NCBI GenBank assembly: GCA_905178155.1
Contig: CAJINV010000006.1
Span: forward strand, 2,235,700-2,299,699
Length of the DNA: 64,000 nucleotides
Direction of reading: 5' to 3'
Source of the DNA: Amoebophrya sp. A120
Taxonomy: Eukaryota; Sar; Dinophyceae; Syndiniales; Amoebophryaceae
This document shows, one piece after another, positions 21,801 through 32,469 of the stretch. Each line of letters begins with the position of its first letter. The first letter of the stretch is position 1. A program made the translations under genes and the position numbers. The notes beneath the pieces were generated by a model, which was not told where the DNA came from, did not search any database, and was given only the letters and a program-made list of their open reading frames with translations.

Positions 21801-22545
21801 TGCGAAACCACGGCACAATCACGTCGTAACCCGGCGGACGGTCGTCCTCGCCCCTCCACTTGTTGGCCCAGTACTCGCAGAGCTCCCTCGCCCCTTTCGC
21901 TCCGGAATCGTCAACATCGGGAACGACAACCAGAACGCGCGAAAGCCCGGCTGTGTCTTTGTGGAGGATTGCGTCCGTGGTCGCGTAGACATCCGTGCGG
22001 TACCCCGCCGTTCTTTCTCCCCTGTTGTCATACATTTCGTCAAAATGCCCGGTCGTGTACTCGCATTTTTTAGCGGCCGTCATTTTTTGCTGCGAAACAA
22101 CTTCGGATTTTTTGGAGGTCTTCATCTCGAGGAAATTTCCACCATCTGAGGACCAGCCGTCGGCAGAAGTTGTGGTAACATTGTATCCCATGTCTTCGAG
22201 GTCGAGCTGCAATTGGGAAAGCATGCGGTCCTGGGTCAACATCGTGTTCTTGACAGCACCGTCGTTCATTTCCTCCTCGTGGTCATGATCTTGTTCCGCA
22301 GCGCCGATTTTTTTCACACGAGCAGCACCGCCCGTTTTACCTCCAGTACGACGCCCGCCCCGCAACGACCGCTCCACCACAACGGGACGACCACTTTTGA
22401 CGCCGGTGTTCTTGTCGCCCACTGCAGCAGCTCCCGCCACGGAAGCTGCCGCCAATCCAGCACCCAATGTGGTCGCCGCCGTCGCGGCACAGGAGAGCTT
22501 CTTGCGGAAGCTAGTTTGGAGATACAGCTGCTGTCCTCCGGGCAT
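18894..22545 (-). CDS. Large secreted or membrane-anchored protein, tandem paralogue A (7 exons, 707 aa)
   Basis: Exons (one TSD copy counted): 22545-21765, 21494-21200, 20953-20857, 20703-20551, 20330-20231, 19917-19361, 19034-18894; 2124 nt. All introns are introners except GT-AG 20550-20331. A hydrophobic stretch at about residues 19-42 (LSCAATAATTLGAGLAAASV) may be a signal peptide or anchor. Middle domain: RVLVVVPDVDDSG, DVIVPWF, STNEQALLGKAN, MVVGFGGHAAGFVQRWALVS, FRVQVVFGGANSHGYLDNMR. The last set resembles the nucleophile-elbow region of alpha/beta-hydrolases, but Gly stands where the catalytic Ser would be; this is inference. C-terminal domain: HIAINEGDRCTC, NYCGKKNNSQGDKD, VAQGFTRFQRSWDFYYWMQL, ALIQAHPCRACQH, SRNKFAGHYARKL. 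Aligns end to end with paralogue B at 23941-27310. Function unknown. Confidence 0.8.
19041..19360. mobile_element. Introner, family I, intron of paralogue A
   Basis: Left end ATCGAAAGGAAAAATCCCCC, right end GGGGGATTTTTCCTTTTGAT-A. TSD CACGTT at 19035-19040 and 19361-19366. Only copy of this terminal type in the window; 320 bp. Confidence 0.85.
19923..20230. mobile_element. Introner, family F, intron of paralogue A
   Basis: Ends CATCCTGAGTAAAAACGTTC and GGACGTTTTTATCAGCAGGA-TA. TSD TCGCG at 19918-19922 and 20231-20235. Same family as 36457-36734 and 63697-63985. Confidence 0.85.
20709..20856. mobile_element. Introner, family B, intron of paralogue A
   Basis: Ends TATGCATGGCAAAAGAATCG and CGATTTTTTTGCAGTTCATA. 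TSD CAGCT at 20704-20708 and 20857-20861. Confidence 0.88.
20959..21199. mobile_element. Introner, family E, intron of paralogue A
   Basis: Inverted repeats TATGGGGTTCTCAAGCGTTA and AACGGTTGAGAATCCCATA. TSD AAGCA at 20954-20958 and 21200-21204. 241 bp, only copy of this terminal type here. Excision gives NRCLGGALGTGCKSP, matching paralogue B NRCLGGGRGAGCKSP. Confidence 0.9.
21499..21764. mobile_element. Introner, family A, intron of paralogue A
   Basis: Ends ATATCAAATGCAAGAGTGTC and GACGTATTTGCGATCCATAT. TSD TCTA/TCCA at 21495-21498 and 21765-21768 (one mismatch). Excision restores HWNGSTNEQALLGK, matching YWDGTDNEQALLGK in paralogue B. Confidence 0.82.
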
Positions 22546-23940
22546 TTTGTTTGTGACTGACTTTCAGGTCCTTGAAAGACGCAAAAGTACAAGAACAAGG
22601 TGCTTTTGTTTATTTAAGCAGGGTCTACCTGGACGAAGTAGTCGCTATTCTACAGCAAAGTAGAACCAGCGAAAAACTGTAGTAAATACTTGCGAGTACA
22701 AGTGTGGTTGTAAACTTGCGAGTATGGACCTGTTTTCTTGATTGGTGCAAAGAGGAAGCATGGGAAAGGTACCTACTTACTCTTCTTTGGCAGAAGAAGT
22801 ACTAGAAATAGACCAAGCGTTCGTGGAGATGATAGCGCGGGGGCAGCAAAAATCAACACTACAACGACGAATTTTATAGTTGATACAACGAGATTCATCG
22901 TGAAGAATCAAAATCACCAGCACTACGCGATCCTGAAACGAACCACGGCACGACGACTTTCACTTGCACTTTATCGCATTCGCAAAAACCAAGCGAATTG
23001 CTGCTGAGATTCTTGCAGGCGTTATTTCGTGGTCGGTGCGATTGAACTTGCAGCCCACCAGGCTCCTGAACGTAAGAAAACTATAGATAAAGAAACTGAT
23101 ACTTTTGAACGAAGAGGACCACGACGAGCCGGCTGATAAGTATGCATATGCATATGGACGATATGCTAGATTGGTTGGACTTTTGTACGAAATGGAAATT
23201 GTAGTACGACAAGAACTACATCAAAGTGCTACCTTCAAGTAGATGATCCACGTCCTAGTGAGGAAGAACGCGCAGTAGTAGGGTCGTGCATCATACTCGT
23301 CAGAGCAAGTAGACGCGTGTTCACGAGGACCACGATATGGAGGTCTTTAGCATCGGCGCCAAAGTGAGTCGATCGAGCGAGGAGGGAACAACTAATCCGG
23401 GGGGAGGGCGTGTCTGTTTGGGTGCGATGAGGGGATACCAATGGAAAAAACGATTAGGATAAAAATTAAAATATTCTGGCTGTTGGGCGTTCGGCTGAGT
23501 AGGTTTAAAGAGAAACTTCAAGAAGTTGGTGGGCCGTGCTGGGGAGTATGGACATAAAAGTAGTAGTCCCACCTGGCATGCATACGGTGGCTCCGGCTCC
23601 GCCTGCTGTTCGAGGGGCTACTACTTCTCTTGGATTACAGGTACAATTCATGCCTGGTGCTTTCGTACCATGTAATAGGCTTGGGGATGAATAGGCAACA
23701 TCTACGAGGATTCTTCAATGCGCATAACTATTAAGTGTGTGTAAGTGGTTAAGTTTGAACTTGTTGGGGGGGGTATTAAGCAGGAAAATGGATTTGAAAG
23801 TCAAAGAAGTAGGTTCATGAAGATTGTGTCCTGTTGAGAAAAAATTATCCTGCAGACTTGATCGGCATCGGGATCTTGATGTTCATCGAGGTTGAGTTTG
23901 GAGCAATAAACCGCTGTTCTTCTTCTTGCTTCATCAGATT
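22546..23940. other. Spacer between the two paralogues, no gene seen
   Basis: The 5' flank of paralogue A and 3' flank of paralogue B. AT-rich with scattered short ORFs; nothing supportable. Confidence 0.4.
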
Positions 23941-26900
23941 TCACGTACTTGTTTCAGCTCCGCCTCCAAGCGTCTTGACCTTGGTGTCAAAAAATTCCGT
24001 TTGCTTCTGCACCATGTCCGCGTTTTGAATTAACATGTTCACCCGGTCCTTTTGCTCTTCCACGCCCGCTATGCATTACAAATATGTAGTCTGGGTCTGG
24101 AAGAAAGCCAGCTTTGTCATGCAGATTCTGCATGACCCCTGATGCCTGTAATGCATGGCCTAGCATCACAGATCTTTAGAGGGCTTCCGGATGATTATTC
24201 TGCATGTGAAATGCCACCCACACCCTCTCGTCCGTGTAGAACAAACTGCACTCCTCTACTTGCCGCTCATGCAATACAGATTTTTTTCGAATCCGAAAAC
24301 AGCGTCACAAGTTACAACCTTCCAGACCCAGACATATTTGCAGTTGATACCCGCTTTGTTTCCCACCCGCACGTTTTCCAGCTTCCGGGCGTAGTGCCCC
24401 GCGAATTTGTTCCGACTCCGTGCGGGCGAGGTAGATGACCCCGCTTCCACCTTTTCCGGCAGATTGGATTGGAACTTGTTTTGTACCAGCAACTGCTTCA
24501 CGATGGTCAGCTCGTTTTTCCCCGCGCGGGACCCGACGTGCTGGCACTCCCGGCAATAGTGAGCTTGGATCAGGGCACGGGAGAAGTCGTTGTTTTGGTA
24601 AATGTCATCGTTGCTCACCTGGTTGTTTTTGCTGGACTGTTCGTAACTTCGGATCTGGGCGAAGGTACCCTCTTCCAAATACCGAACGCCGGAGTGCAGT
24701 TGCATCCAGTAGTAAAAATTCCAGGACCGCTGAAACCTGGTGAAGCCTTGCGCCACTGCCAACCGGTCGACATCCACTGTTGCGCCCTCGATTTTTTTGT
24801 TTGTGCAAAAATTCTCCGCGGGCAAATCCTTGTCCCCCTCGGAGTTGTTCTTCTTTCCGCAGTAGTTGCTCGCGTGGAACTGTTCCGCAAACGGGGAAAA
24901 AACCGATTTTTTGTAAAGTTTTTTCATGTCTGGGTTTTCGTTTTTCCCCAAGCAGGTGCACCGATCCCCCTCGTTGATCGCGATGTGGAACTGAAATTTC
25001 GGAAAAACGGTGGTCCGCATGTGCGCGGAAACGTCGTCGAGCTGGGTTTTTGGCGTTTCTTCCGTTGACTCCACTGCGTACTGCTGGTTTCCGGCCATAA
25101 CGCTGTATTCGTAAAACTCCATCAGCGCTTCCGGGTCGTCGTACCCTTCAAAAAAGGCGACCGGGTAGTAGAAAGCCGGGGGAGTGGTGCTGTCGTCGGT
25201 GTCTTCATTTGTTCCACGATCAGTTGTACTTGTGTAGCTCACATAGCCAGCGGTCACGCCTGGGTCAGGCAGCTCGTAGATCGGGAATGTCACTTCCGGC
25301 TGGCCTATGGATTGCAAAAGTGTCTGGGTCTGGAAGATTGCAACTTGTGATGCGTGTTGCGGATCATACAAAAATCTGTGTAGCTTGAGTTGCGAAAGGT
25401 GTTCATTTCTGGCCATGCTGCGAGGTCATTTCTCATGCGGAACAATAGGCATCACCAAGGGGCTGCAGAACCTGTGATGCTAGGCTCTGCATTCCAGGCT
25501 CGGCGGAGCTTGGAAAAACTGCATGACAATCTCGGACCTTCCAGACCCAGACATTTTTGCATTTGATATGGCCCAACAGAGGTTGTTGCGGCTCGGCGTC
25601 GTACCACATTTTCAGGCCCGCCGGTAACTGGTCATCCGTTTCCAGCGACCACCCGGGCTCCCCCCTCGTCGCTCCCGACTCCACGTCCGGCGACTTGCAT
25701 CCCGCGCCCCGACCGCCACCGAGGCAGCGGTTCATTTTCCAATTTTCGGTCGACCGCAGATTGTCCAAGAAGAGATACCGATCGGCGCCCCCGAACACCA
25801 CCTGCACCCGGAAATCCTTGTCGGCAGGAACCTCCTTATGCACACAAATTTCCCGTACATGTACAAGGTGCATCACAAATTTCGCCAATTAGGAGCGCAA
25901 AACCTGTCATGGTAAACTAGGATCGAAGCCAAGTTTTGTCATGCACAGACCGCACTTGTACGTGTACGGGAAATTTACTGTGGATACTCCTTCATCTTGC
26001 TGACCAACGCCCAGCCCTGGACGAAACTGGCGGCGCGGTTTCCGAACCCGGCGACAACGATTTGCTTCTGCACGGAGGCGGCGAGAGGATTGAGAATCTT
26101 ATGGAAGCGTCAGGGTTGAAATCGACAACGTTGAACAAATGATCTGTCATGCAACATAAAATGGATACCACAACCACTTGGAAGCCCAATTTTCAAGCGG
26201 CGCATGACAAATTTTAGGAGCCCTGGAATCCAATTTCTCATGCTGTTTGGGCACAGAATACTGCTTTTGTCATGCTCCTCTAGCAGCTCTAACCCAAACC
26301 CTAAATGGGCTCACAATCTGCCTCATTTGCCATCCCGGCAAGACAGGCACTTCATGCCTTGCATTTTATGCACGAGAAATCATTTCAACGTTGACGATTT
26401 CAATCCTGACGGGTCCATAAATCTTGTCGAAAATTTTGTAGCTGGTGTCCACTTCGTACCCATCGAAATCGTAGCTCGGCTTCCCCAGCAGAGCCTGCTC
26501 GTTGTCGGTTCCGTCCCAGTACAGCACTTGGTATGGAACATCAGAGCTTGTTTTCCCCTCTCTTTCGCTCCGGAACCACGGGACAACGACCTCGTAATTC
26601 ACCACTTCATCCTCCTCATCCTCCCACTTGTTAGCCCAGTGCTCACACAACTCCTTCGCGTTTTTCTTCCCGGAATCATCAACGTCGGGAACGACGACCA
26701 AAACCCGGGTCGTGGGGTTGATTCGCTCTTCTGTGTGCAAAATCTCGTTCTTGGTCGAGTACACGTCTGTGCGCATGGGGCTGTCCGAGCTTTTTTCGCC
26801 GTAATACCCCGTGGTGTACACGCAGGATCGGTTTTTTCGCTTCAGTTTTTGCGCTTTCACTTTTTCTTGGGTCGTTGTAGTTTGCGATTGCGATTTTTCC

Positions 26901-27310
26901 AGAAAATAAGCTTCTTCGCTTGTTTCAGGTCGTGGAGGGTCCTCGTCGTCGTCGGAAATGGTCATCTTCCCGGTCGTAATCTTCTCCTTGTGGTCCTTTC
27001 GCGTCACGTCGTTGTCGTGCGTAGAAGAAGTTGTACCACGATCGGCATCTTCGCCGGAGAGATCATGCGTCTTCTGCGTTTTCGAGCCTGGTAGTTCTCC
27101 AATAGTTGTTCCTGAAGTAGATGAACTCGGTCCACCACCCGCCCCAACGCGTCCCCGGAGCCGCTCCAACATGGGCGTACCACCAGAAGTGCGGCCCCTA
27201 CGATCTCCATTTGTTCCATCGACCGTTCCCAATACCGGACCCAAGGAAACCGCGGACGCCAGCGTGGCAGAGGAGGCGGCGGTTTGAAAAAGTCTCATTT
27301 TCTTCGGCAA
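23941..27310 (-). CDS. Large secreted or membrane-anchored protein, tandem paralogue B (5 exons, 778 aa)
   Basis: Exons (one TSD copy counted): 27310-26420, 26094-25987, 25831-25569, 25300-24350, 24064-23941; 2337 nt; all four introns are introners. A hydrophobic N-terminus at about residues 8-28 (ATLASAVSLGPVLG) may be a signal peptide. The same architecture as paralogue A: RVLVVVPDVDDSGKKNAKEL, EVVVPWF, DNEQALLGKPS, IVVAGFGNRAASFVQGWALV, FRVQVVFGGADRYLFLDNLR, FHIAINEGDRCTCLG, NYCGKKNNSEGDKD, VAQGFTRFQRSWNFYYWMQL, ALIQAHYCRECQH and SRNKFAGHYARKLENVRVG. Asn stands at the position of the putative hydrolase nucleophile. B has an extra ~90-residue insert (from about QPEVTFPIYELPD) absent from A and a different C-terminal tail. 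No intron position is shared with A, so the insertions appear to post-date the duplication. Confidence 0.8.
24070..24349. mobile_element. Introner, family A, intron of paralogue B
   Basis: Left end TATGCATTACAAATATGTAG, right end CCAGACCCAGACATATTTGC then AGTTGATA. TSD CCCGC at 24065-24069 and 24350-24354. Confidence 0.88.
25306..25568. mobile_element. Introner, family A, intron of paralogue B
   Basis: Ends TATGGATTGCAAAAGTGTCT and AGACATTTTTGCATTTGATA. TSD TGGCC at 25301-25305 and 25569-25573. Confidence 0.9.
25837..25986. mobile_element. Introner, family H, intron of paralogue B
   Basis: Ends TATGCACACAAATTTCCCGT and ACGGGAAATTTACTGTGGAT-A. TSD CTCCT at 25832-25836 and 25987-25991. 150 bp, only clear copy. 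The GT-AG intron of paralogue A at 20331-20550 carries similar but degraded sequence. Confidence 0.85.
26100..26419. mobile_element. Introner, family C-prime, intron of paralogue B
   Basis: Inverted repeats TATGGAAGCGTCAGGGTTGA and TTTCAATCCTGACGGGTCCA-TA. TSD AATCT at 26095-26099 and 26420-26424. Sister of the element at 6148-6461. Confidence 0.88.
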
Positions 27311-28805
27311 GGCAGGAGTTCAGGTAGCACTTTTTGTTTTTCCGGTAAACTTGAGAGCCGTGTCAAGGTTTAGAAGAGTCTTAGTAATTTTGAGTTTTGC
27401 TTTAATGGTACGGGAAAAGCCGCTTTCAAAATTCGATGAAGCTAAAAAATAATTTTTTGGTCGTGCCCGTGGATCTTCACACTCACTGCTTGTGTCTCAT
27501 TAAGAGAGCCAGCAACTACAACTTTGGCTGTCTGCAGTAGAAATATTAACTGTTGTAAATAAGAAGCTGTACTGGCTTCTTTGAGTCAAAAGATCGTACG
27601 ACTGTGGACCTGTTGTTTGGCAAGTAAAAAGGAAAAACCACGTTAAGACGAGCAATAAAATATGGTGCCCGTGAAGACAACTCCCAGCAGTTTGAGGTCG
27701 ACGAACATAGAACAACGACTTTGGGCGATGAGTGTGATTTTTACTACTGGCACGAATTGATAGTCGCCACGACGAACGAATATCGTGAGTGGGATAAGTG
27801 AAGTATCCTCAATACGAAGACAAGGACGACACATGAGGGCGCTTCTTCATACTCCTCTAGAAACACACGACGAACTCTGGAAGAGATGGGACGACAACGA
27901 AATTCAGAACAAGGACGATGACCACAAAGCACACAGTCCCTGCACGAAGACTTATTGTAACTGTAAGTGCTTACGCTTTGATTAATATCAGACACCGAAA
28001 CAATATTACGGCAAATGTCGGCACCATGGAGCAATGAATGGCACGGAGAGAAATTTGCCGACTCCGCGCAGAACATCTTCCGGAAGAAAAGATCAGGACT
28101 TGGATTCCTGCGTGTCTCTGCTTCAGCAAAGCGCATTGGAATTGACATTCAAACGCCGGGGGCGGCAAAATAGAGGCGGGTAGATTGAAATTCCTGTACT
28201 AGGGGTAGGGGAGTAGTTCCCACTCCACTGCAGTCACGCTTGGTCTGACTGGGCCCAGATCTCCTACGTCTCGACGGGTTCGGGTAAAGACTATCATCTT
28301 CAAGGTGAGATATATTTATAATACTGTGCTAAAGGGAATAGACGAGGGGAAGAGGGAAGCAATCCTCGACATGTGATGTTGGAATGCGACATCGACTGTA
28401 GGTGAGTCCTATTCGAATTTATTTCCGGGCTCAATCAGTAGCACGATGGTCTGTCCGGGATGCGCTACATAAATCTTAAAAGGCTTGCAGACTTCTAAAC
28501 GAACAAAAAATAGATGGGTGGCGCATGCAGTTTCGGTTAGGATGAATTCGAATACCATAATGGCGAACAAGTAGGTTGTAGTTGTACGACGTGACAAAAT
28601 GCGACAGTGGTCTATTTTCATGCATTTCGTTTTACATCAGGGCAAAAGAGTAGCTGCAACGAATGCAAGAATTTCCGCGCACCGCGGTGTTGTTACGAAT
28701 CGTAATCGTATTCGTAATAGATTCATTTTATACTAAATCAATAAAATGTTGATGATGATGGTGCAATACATATGATCATGTAAAAACGATTTGAGTTACT
28801 TTGTT
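27311..28805. other. Intergenic, no supportable gene
   Basis: AT-rich. A short minus-strand stretch at 28425-28540 (IYVAHPGQTIVLLIEPGNKF then stop) might be a terminal exon of the ORF at 28806-29354, but no junction could be fixed. Confidence 0.35.
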
Positions 28806-29354
28806 TCATACATCATGGCACACCTGAATATCTCTGTCTCCCACGTTGTCGCCGTTGCCGCCTGGGGGGCAGTTAGTAGTCAAGGCGTCAGCGAAGCAAG
28901 TTACGCCGCCCCCCCCGCAGGCTAGCCCAAGCGGGTTATATTCCGCATGCACAAACGGAGCCGCTTTGTCGACGCGGAAGCCAGCAGTTGAAAGGTGGGT
29001 CCAATTGTTATGTTGACACGGTGTCCAAAATCCTTTTGCCCTGCCTTCAAAAAGCCAGCAATGGTCGTAGTAAAGGGTGTCCTTAGTTCCGTCCTTGGAA
29101 AAACAGCAAATTGGTGGCTCTTTCTTCACAGACATGTGCTGGAGGTTCTTCTTGGACTCGGTCGAGTGAAGCGAAGCTTTTTCCATCGTCGACGCCGCAA
29201 CTTCGGTTCCGAACCCCGGAAGATGCGTCTCACCGTCCGCACTACTGGCCACGGGTGTTCCGAGGCCGTTGAAGACCTGCATCTTCGTCCCTCGTACCAT
29301 TTTACCTGCAAGTAATGGCGGGGACCGATGGAAACCATCACCATCCGAGTTCAT
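28806..29354 (-). CDS. Hypothetical Cys-rich protein or exon (182 codons)
   Basis: Family not recognised. An ATG at 29354 opens 182 codons ending at 28806. The N-terminal third is Ser/Thr/Lys-rich; the rest holds eight Cys, including PICCFSKDG, DHCWLFEG, TPCQHNNW, LACGGGGVTCFAD and TNCPPGGNGD. This looks like an extracellular Cys-rich domain. A possible acceptor (TTACTTGCAG) lies near the start, and a possible donor (ATTCAG|GTGTGC) nine codons before the stop, so this may be one exon of a larger gene. There is no introner at either end. Composition differs from random ORFs nearby, which is the main support. Confidence 0.45.
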   Translation of the reverse strand: MNSDGDGFHRSPPLLAGKMVRGTKMQVFNGLGTPVASSADGETHLPGFGTEVAASTMEKASLHSTESKKNLQHMSVKKEPPICCFSKDGTKDTLYYDHCWLFEGRAKGFWTPCQHNNWTHLSTAGFRVDKAAPFVHAEYNPLGLACGGGGVTCFADALTTNCPPGGNGDNVGDRDIQVCHDV

Positions 29355-30632
29355 CGGGAAATATAATGAAATCTAAACTTAATTATTAAGTTTACAAGAG
29401 GGTGGTCCTTGCAAAGAAAAAGAAACACAAACTACAAAGCCATGAGAATATTATGGCACAATGTGAGAGCTCAAGGCGAAATCATTCTGTACGTGCAACT
29501 CGGTCCTCCATCATCTTCGAAGTGCGCGGCGTGTGGGCGATGCGAACCGCCCCCCCCCCGACTTCATCGAGGGCATCTTCGAGTCGCCTCCCTCTTCACC
29601 GGATTGCTTTAAAGCCGACGCCACCTGCGCTCCGGCAAGCAAAGTCGTAGTCTTTTTCATCGGCATGATTTTTGCTTTTCCGACGGCCTTCTACTTCGGA
29701 GTTTAGTTTATTTCAACAATAAACCACGAGTGGTGGTGGTTAGAGTTGTTGTACGTACTTGGGATTACAAAAAACACGAAATTAAACTTCAATGAAGTCG
29801 GGCCTGTTGTTCGCAGTTGCAAACGCGACAACCAAACAAGAAACTTTCGTGGACCTGACGCTAACAGCTGTAGTTCAATGAGTTTGTTTCTTTTTCTCTG
29901 AAGAACATCTGCATGCTCTTTTTTGTGCGTGCTTATCTCATGTTCAGGGTGATAAAATTATAGAAACAGTAGCTTCTCCGATGAATAAGGTGCCGCGTGA
30001 CGTCGGCGTCGATCACGATTACATAGAACGGAACTGCTCCACGATGACGAAAAAAACGACTGCCCTGCACATACATAACGACTTCAGGAGGATTTCTTTT
30101 CTGCCCTTTGCAAAGATGCACGATTTGACGAATTTTGGTGTCCATTTTCATTTCCTAATTCTATTCCTGTACGGCGTACTACGCCGATACGAACGAATAA
30201 AATATCTGTGTTTGCGCTTACGCTTGTGGACGAGGATGGCAACACGTAAGGTCTCCTGTAGTTCCAGCAACACACAGCGTCGGACGAGCAATATTGAATG
30301 TTGTACCCGGAGAGCGAGATGTCGAAAAACTTCTACTTGAATAAAATAGTATTTTGAATACGCAAGAACGATTTCACTCCAATGCAGCAACAGTCACGTT
30401 GTATGAACACCTCACGCGGAACGAAAACATTTTTCGTACTGCAATTTTATACAATTTTTGTTTTATTTATGAAGATCACGAGGTGGGTAAGAGCTACAGG
30501 CGTCAGCAAGTGCATCTTATTCTTTTCAAGTTGTTCTTGGACTAGTCGTCGTCACCGGCTTTGCCAGGCAGATAACACTCACGTAGGAGCTCGCATTTGA
30601 TAATATTGCATCAAATTATTTAATAAAAGTTA
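29355..30632. other. Intergenic, no supportable gene
   Basis: AT-rich spacer between the Cys-rich ORF and the DHHC gene, with only short ORFs that have no features. Confidence 0.4.
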
Positions 30633-32469
30633 TCACACAAACAGCAACACTATCACCACCATGTACAAAATTGTGCAACCGGAGAAAGTATGAAATGCAA
30701 AAGCATCGTACTAGTATAAATCGCATGACAAATTTCCTCAGCATGAGAAATGAAATTTGTAATGCGGATTTAACTTGAGAAAGAAACTTGTAATGCATGA
30801 CTGCGATTACTACGAGTACGATACTTTTGCACAGGATAGAAAGACAAAAAGCGGTAAAACGACACAATGTTCCCGGCCCCGATGCATTTCCCCGTCCAGG
30901 GGCAGTGGTGGTCGAAATCTTGTATGCAGGTGTCGCAAAATTCGCAGTGGTGTAAGTTGTAGCCGTTGTTGGCCACGTTGGGGTAAAAATACTCTTTCAA
31001 AACGCTCCCGTCAGGGTCGCACTTGTTGCAGTAGGAGACGTAGGGGAGGGAAGACGAAGAAGCGAGGTAGTTATTTGCTGTTGTTCTGGTCGTGTCGCTT
31101 CTACTCGAGCTGCTCCCACGATCGTCTGTTGGTACTATTCTTGTTGGCCCACCAGCAGTTGTTCCTGCACCAGCTGAGATTTCAGGATTGGGCTTTTTTC
31201 CGACGTGCTGTAGCGCAAGCCCACCGCTATTGGTCGCTGCGGTTCTACTTGTAGAAGATGAACTACGTGCTGATCCAAGGTCCTTCTCTGCAGCTTCCGT
31301 TCCGGGTATTAAGTCGTCTGGTGAGCTTTCATCAGCAACTGCGGGTATCGGGATCGCCACCGCCCTATGCACGGTCAAGGAATTTTGGTTTCCCAAACTC
31401 GTCCTATCCGGCCTTCTGACAGGAGCTACTCTCCTGGCTTCACTTCTTCCGCGCAACTTCCCCACCATTTCTCGACATTCATCCGGGTAGCAGATGTGTG
31501 CCTCTGGGCTTGCAAACTCGGGCGTCGGCCGGTCTTCGAAATTTGCCACCACACCGGGATCACTCAAACAGGTTTTGAAGAAGTAATAATGGGTGAAAAC
31601 CGCCAGGAGGACAAAGACGATTGTGTTGAAAGTCTTCAAATTCTCATAGTACTCCGTCAATTCCGACACATACCGCGCGCGACTCGCCTGCATCTCTTGT
31701 CTCACGCTCGTGTAATTATCACCAGTAGTCCTGTGTCCAGCGAGCCGCGATGCGGTGATTTGGATTTGCTGTTTGTCGAAGTTCCTGATCAGTCGGCTTT
31801 TCTTCCGGTTGCCCAGAAGCAGAATGAACCGGGAGAAGAAGTGGTACGCCAAACCGAGCATGAAGACGGTTAACGCGATGGAAAACCCGTAATTCGGGCC
31901 GATAAAGAGCGTTGTGTTCGTCCTTGCGTGGTGGAAGACTTTGATGTTGCCGAAACGGGTCCAGAAGGAGTTGCTGCTGGCCGCCCGCCTAGAAGTCGTT
32001 CGAGTTGTCGGGGATGAAGATGATGCTCTTCTAGACGAAGAAACCGGTTGCCGGTCGCGGTTTCCTATCTCGAGATGTCCACCCGTCTGCGCTCCTGCTG
32101 GACTCGGAATTCGGCAAAATTTCGCCCAGCAGGGCAGGAGGCAGCAGAGACAGGCGGGAAGAGGGATGAGGAACTGGGCGCGACGGTTGGGGTCGTTATA
32201 GAAATCGTCTTCATCGTCGGAGAGGGGATGCGAGGAGTTATCATGCTGCTATGCATTGCAAAAGTATCGTACTAGTATCAATCGCATGACAAATTAGCCC
32301 AGCATTACAAACGGAATTTGTCATGCTGATTTGGCTTGGAAACGAGATTTGTAATGCATGACTGCGATGAGTACGAGTACGATACTTTTGCACAGGATAG
32401 GTGCGGGGTGGTTGCAATATCTCCTCGTGGGGACATCGGAGCTGCGGTCGTGTTCGTGCTGGACGACAT
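30633..32469 (-). CDS. DHHC-type protein S-palmitoyltransferase (3 exons, 508 aa)
   Basis: Integral membrane enzyme that transfers palmitate to cytosolic Cys of target proteins. Exons (one TSD copy counted): 32469-32400, 32244-30838, 30682-30633; 1527 nt; both introns are family B introners. The DHHC cysteine-rich domain is near the C-terminus: YCNKC, then a longer-than-usual insert (DPDGSVLKEYFYPNVANNG), then YNLHHCEFCDTCIQDFDHHC with PWTGKCIGAGN. The active site DHHC is intact. Hydrophobic segments: FSIALTVFMLGLAYHF with FSRFILLLG, TIVFVLLAVFTHYYFF before the domain, and CTILYMVVIVLLFV at the very end. An Arg/Ser-rich low-complexity region separates the second helix from the domain. The family usually has a fourth helix and a cytosolic tail after the third; here the frame stops after the third, so it is short or an exon was missed. 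Confidence 0.88.
30689..30837. mobile_element. Introner, family B, intron of the DHHC gene
   Basis: Ends TATGAAATGCAAAAGCATCG and GATACTTTTGCACAGGAT. TSD AGAAAG at 30683-30688 and 30838-30843. Excision gives FYRFLSFSGCTILYM. Confidence 0.9.
32250..32399. mobile_element. Introner, family B, intron of the DHHC gene
   Basis: Ends TATGCATTGCAAAAGTATCG and CGATACTTTTGCACAGGATA. TSD GCTGC/GGTGC at 32245-32249 and 32400-32404 (one mismatch). Confidence 0.87.

Noticed and set aside
26204-27094. 296-codon plus-strand ORF
   Set aside because: It is the antisense shadow of the first exon of paralogue B and crosses an introner boundary.
28409-28621. 70-codon minus ORF as a separate gene
   Set aside because: Only its last ~30 codons look protein-like. 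No start or splice junction could be fixed, so it is mentioned only as a possible terminal exon.
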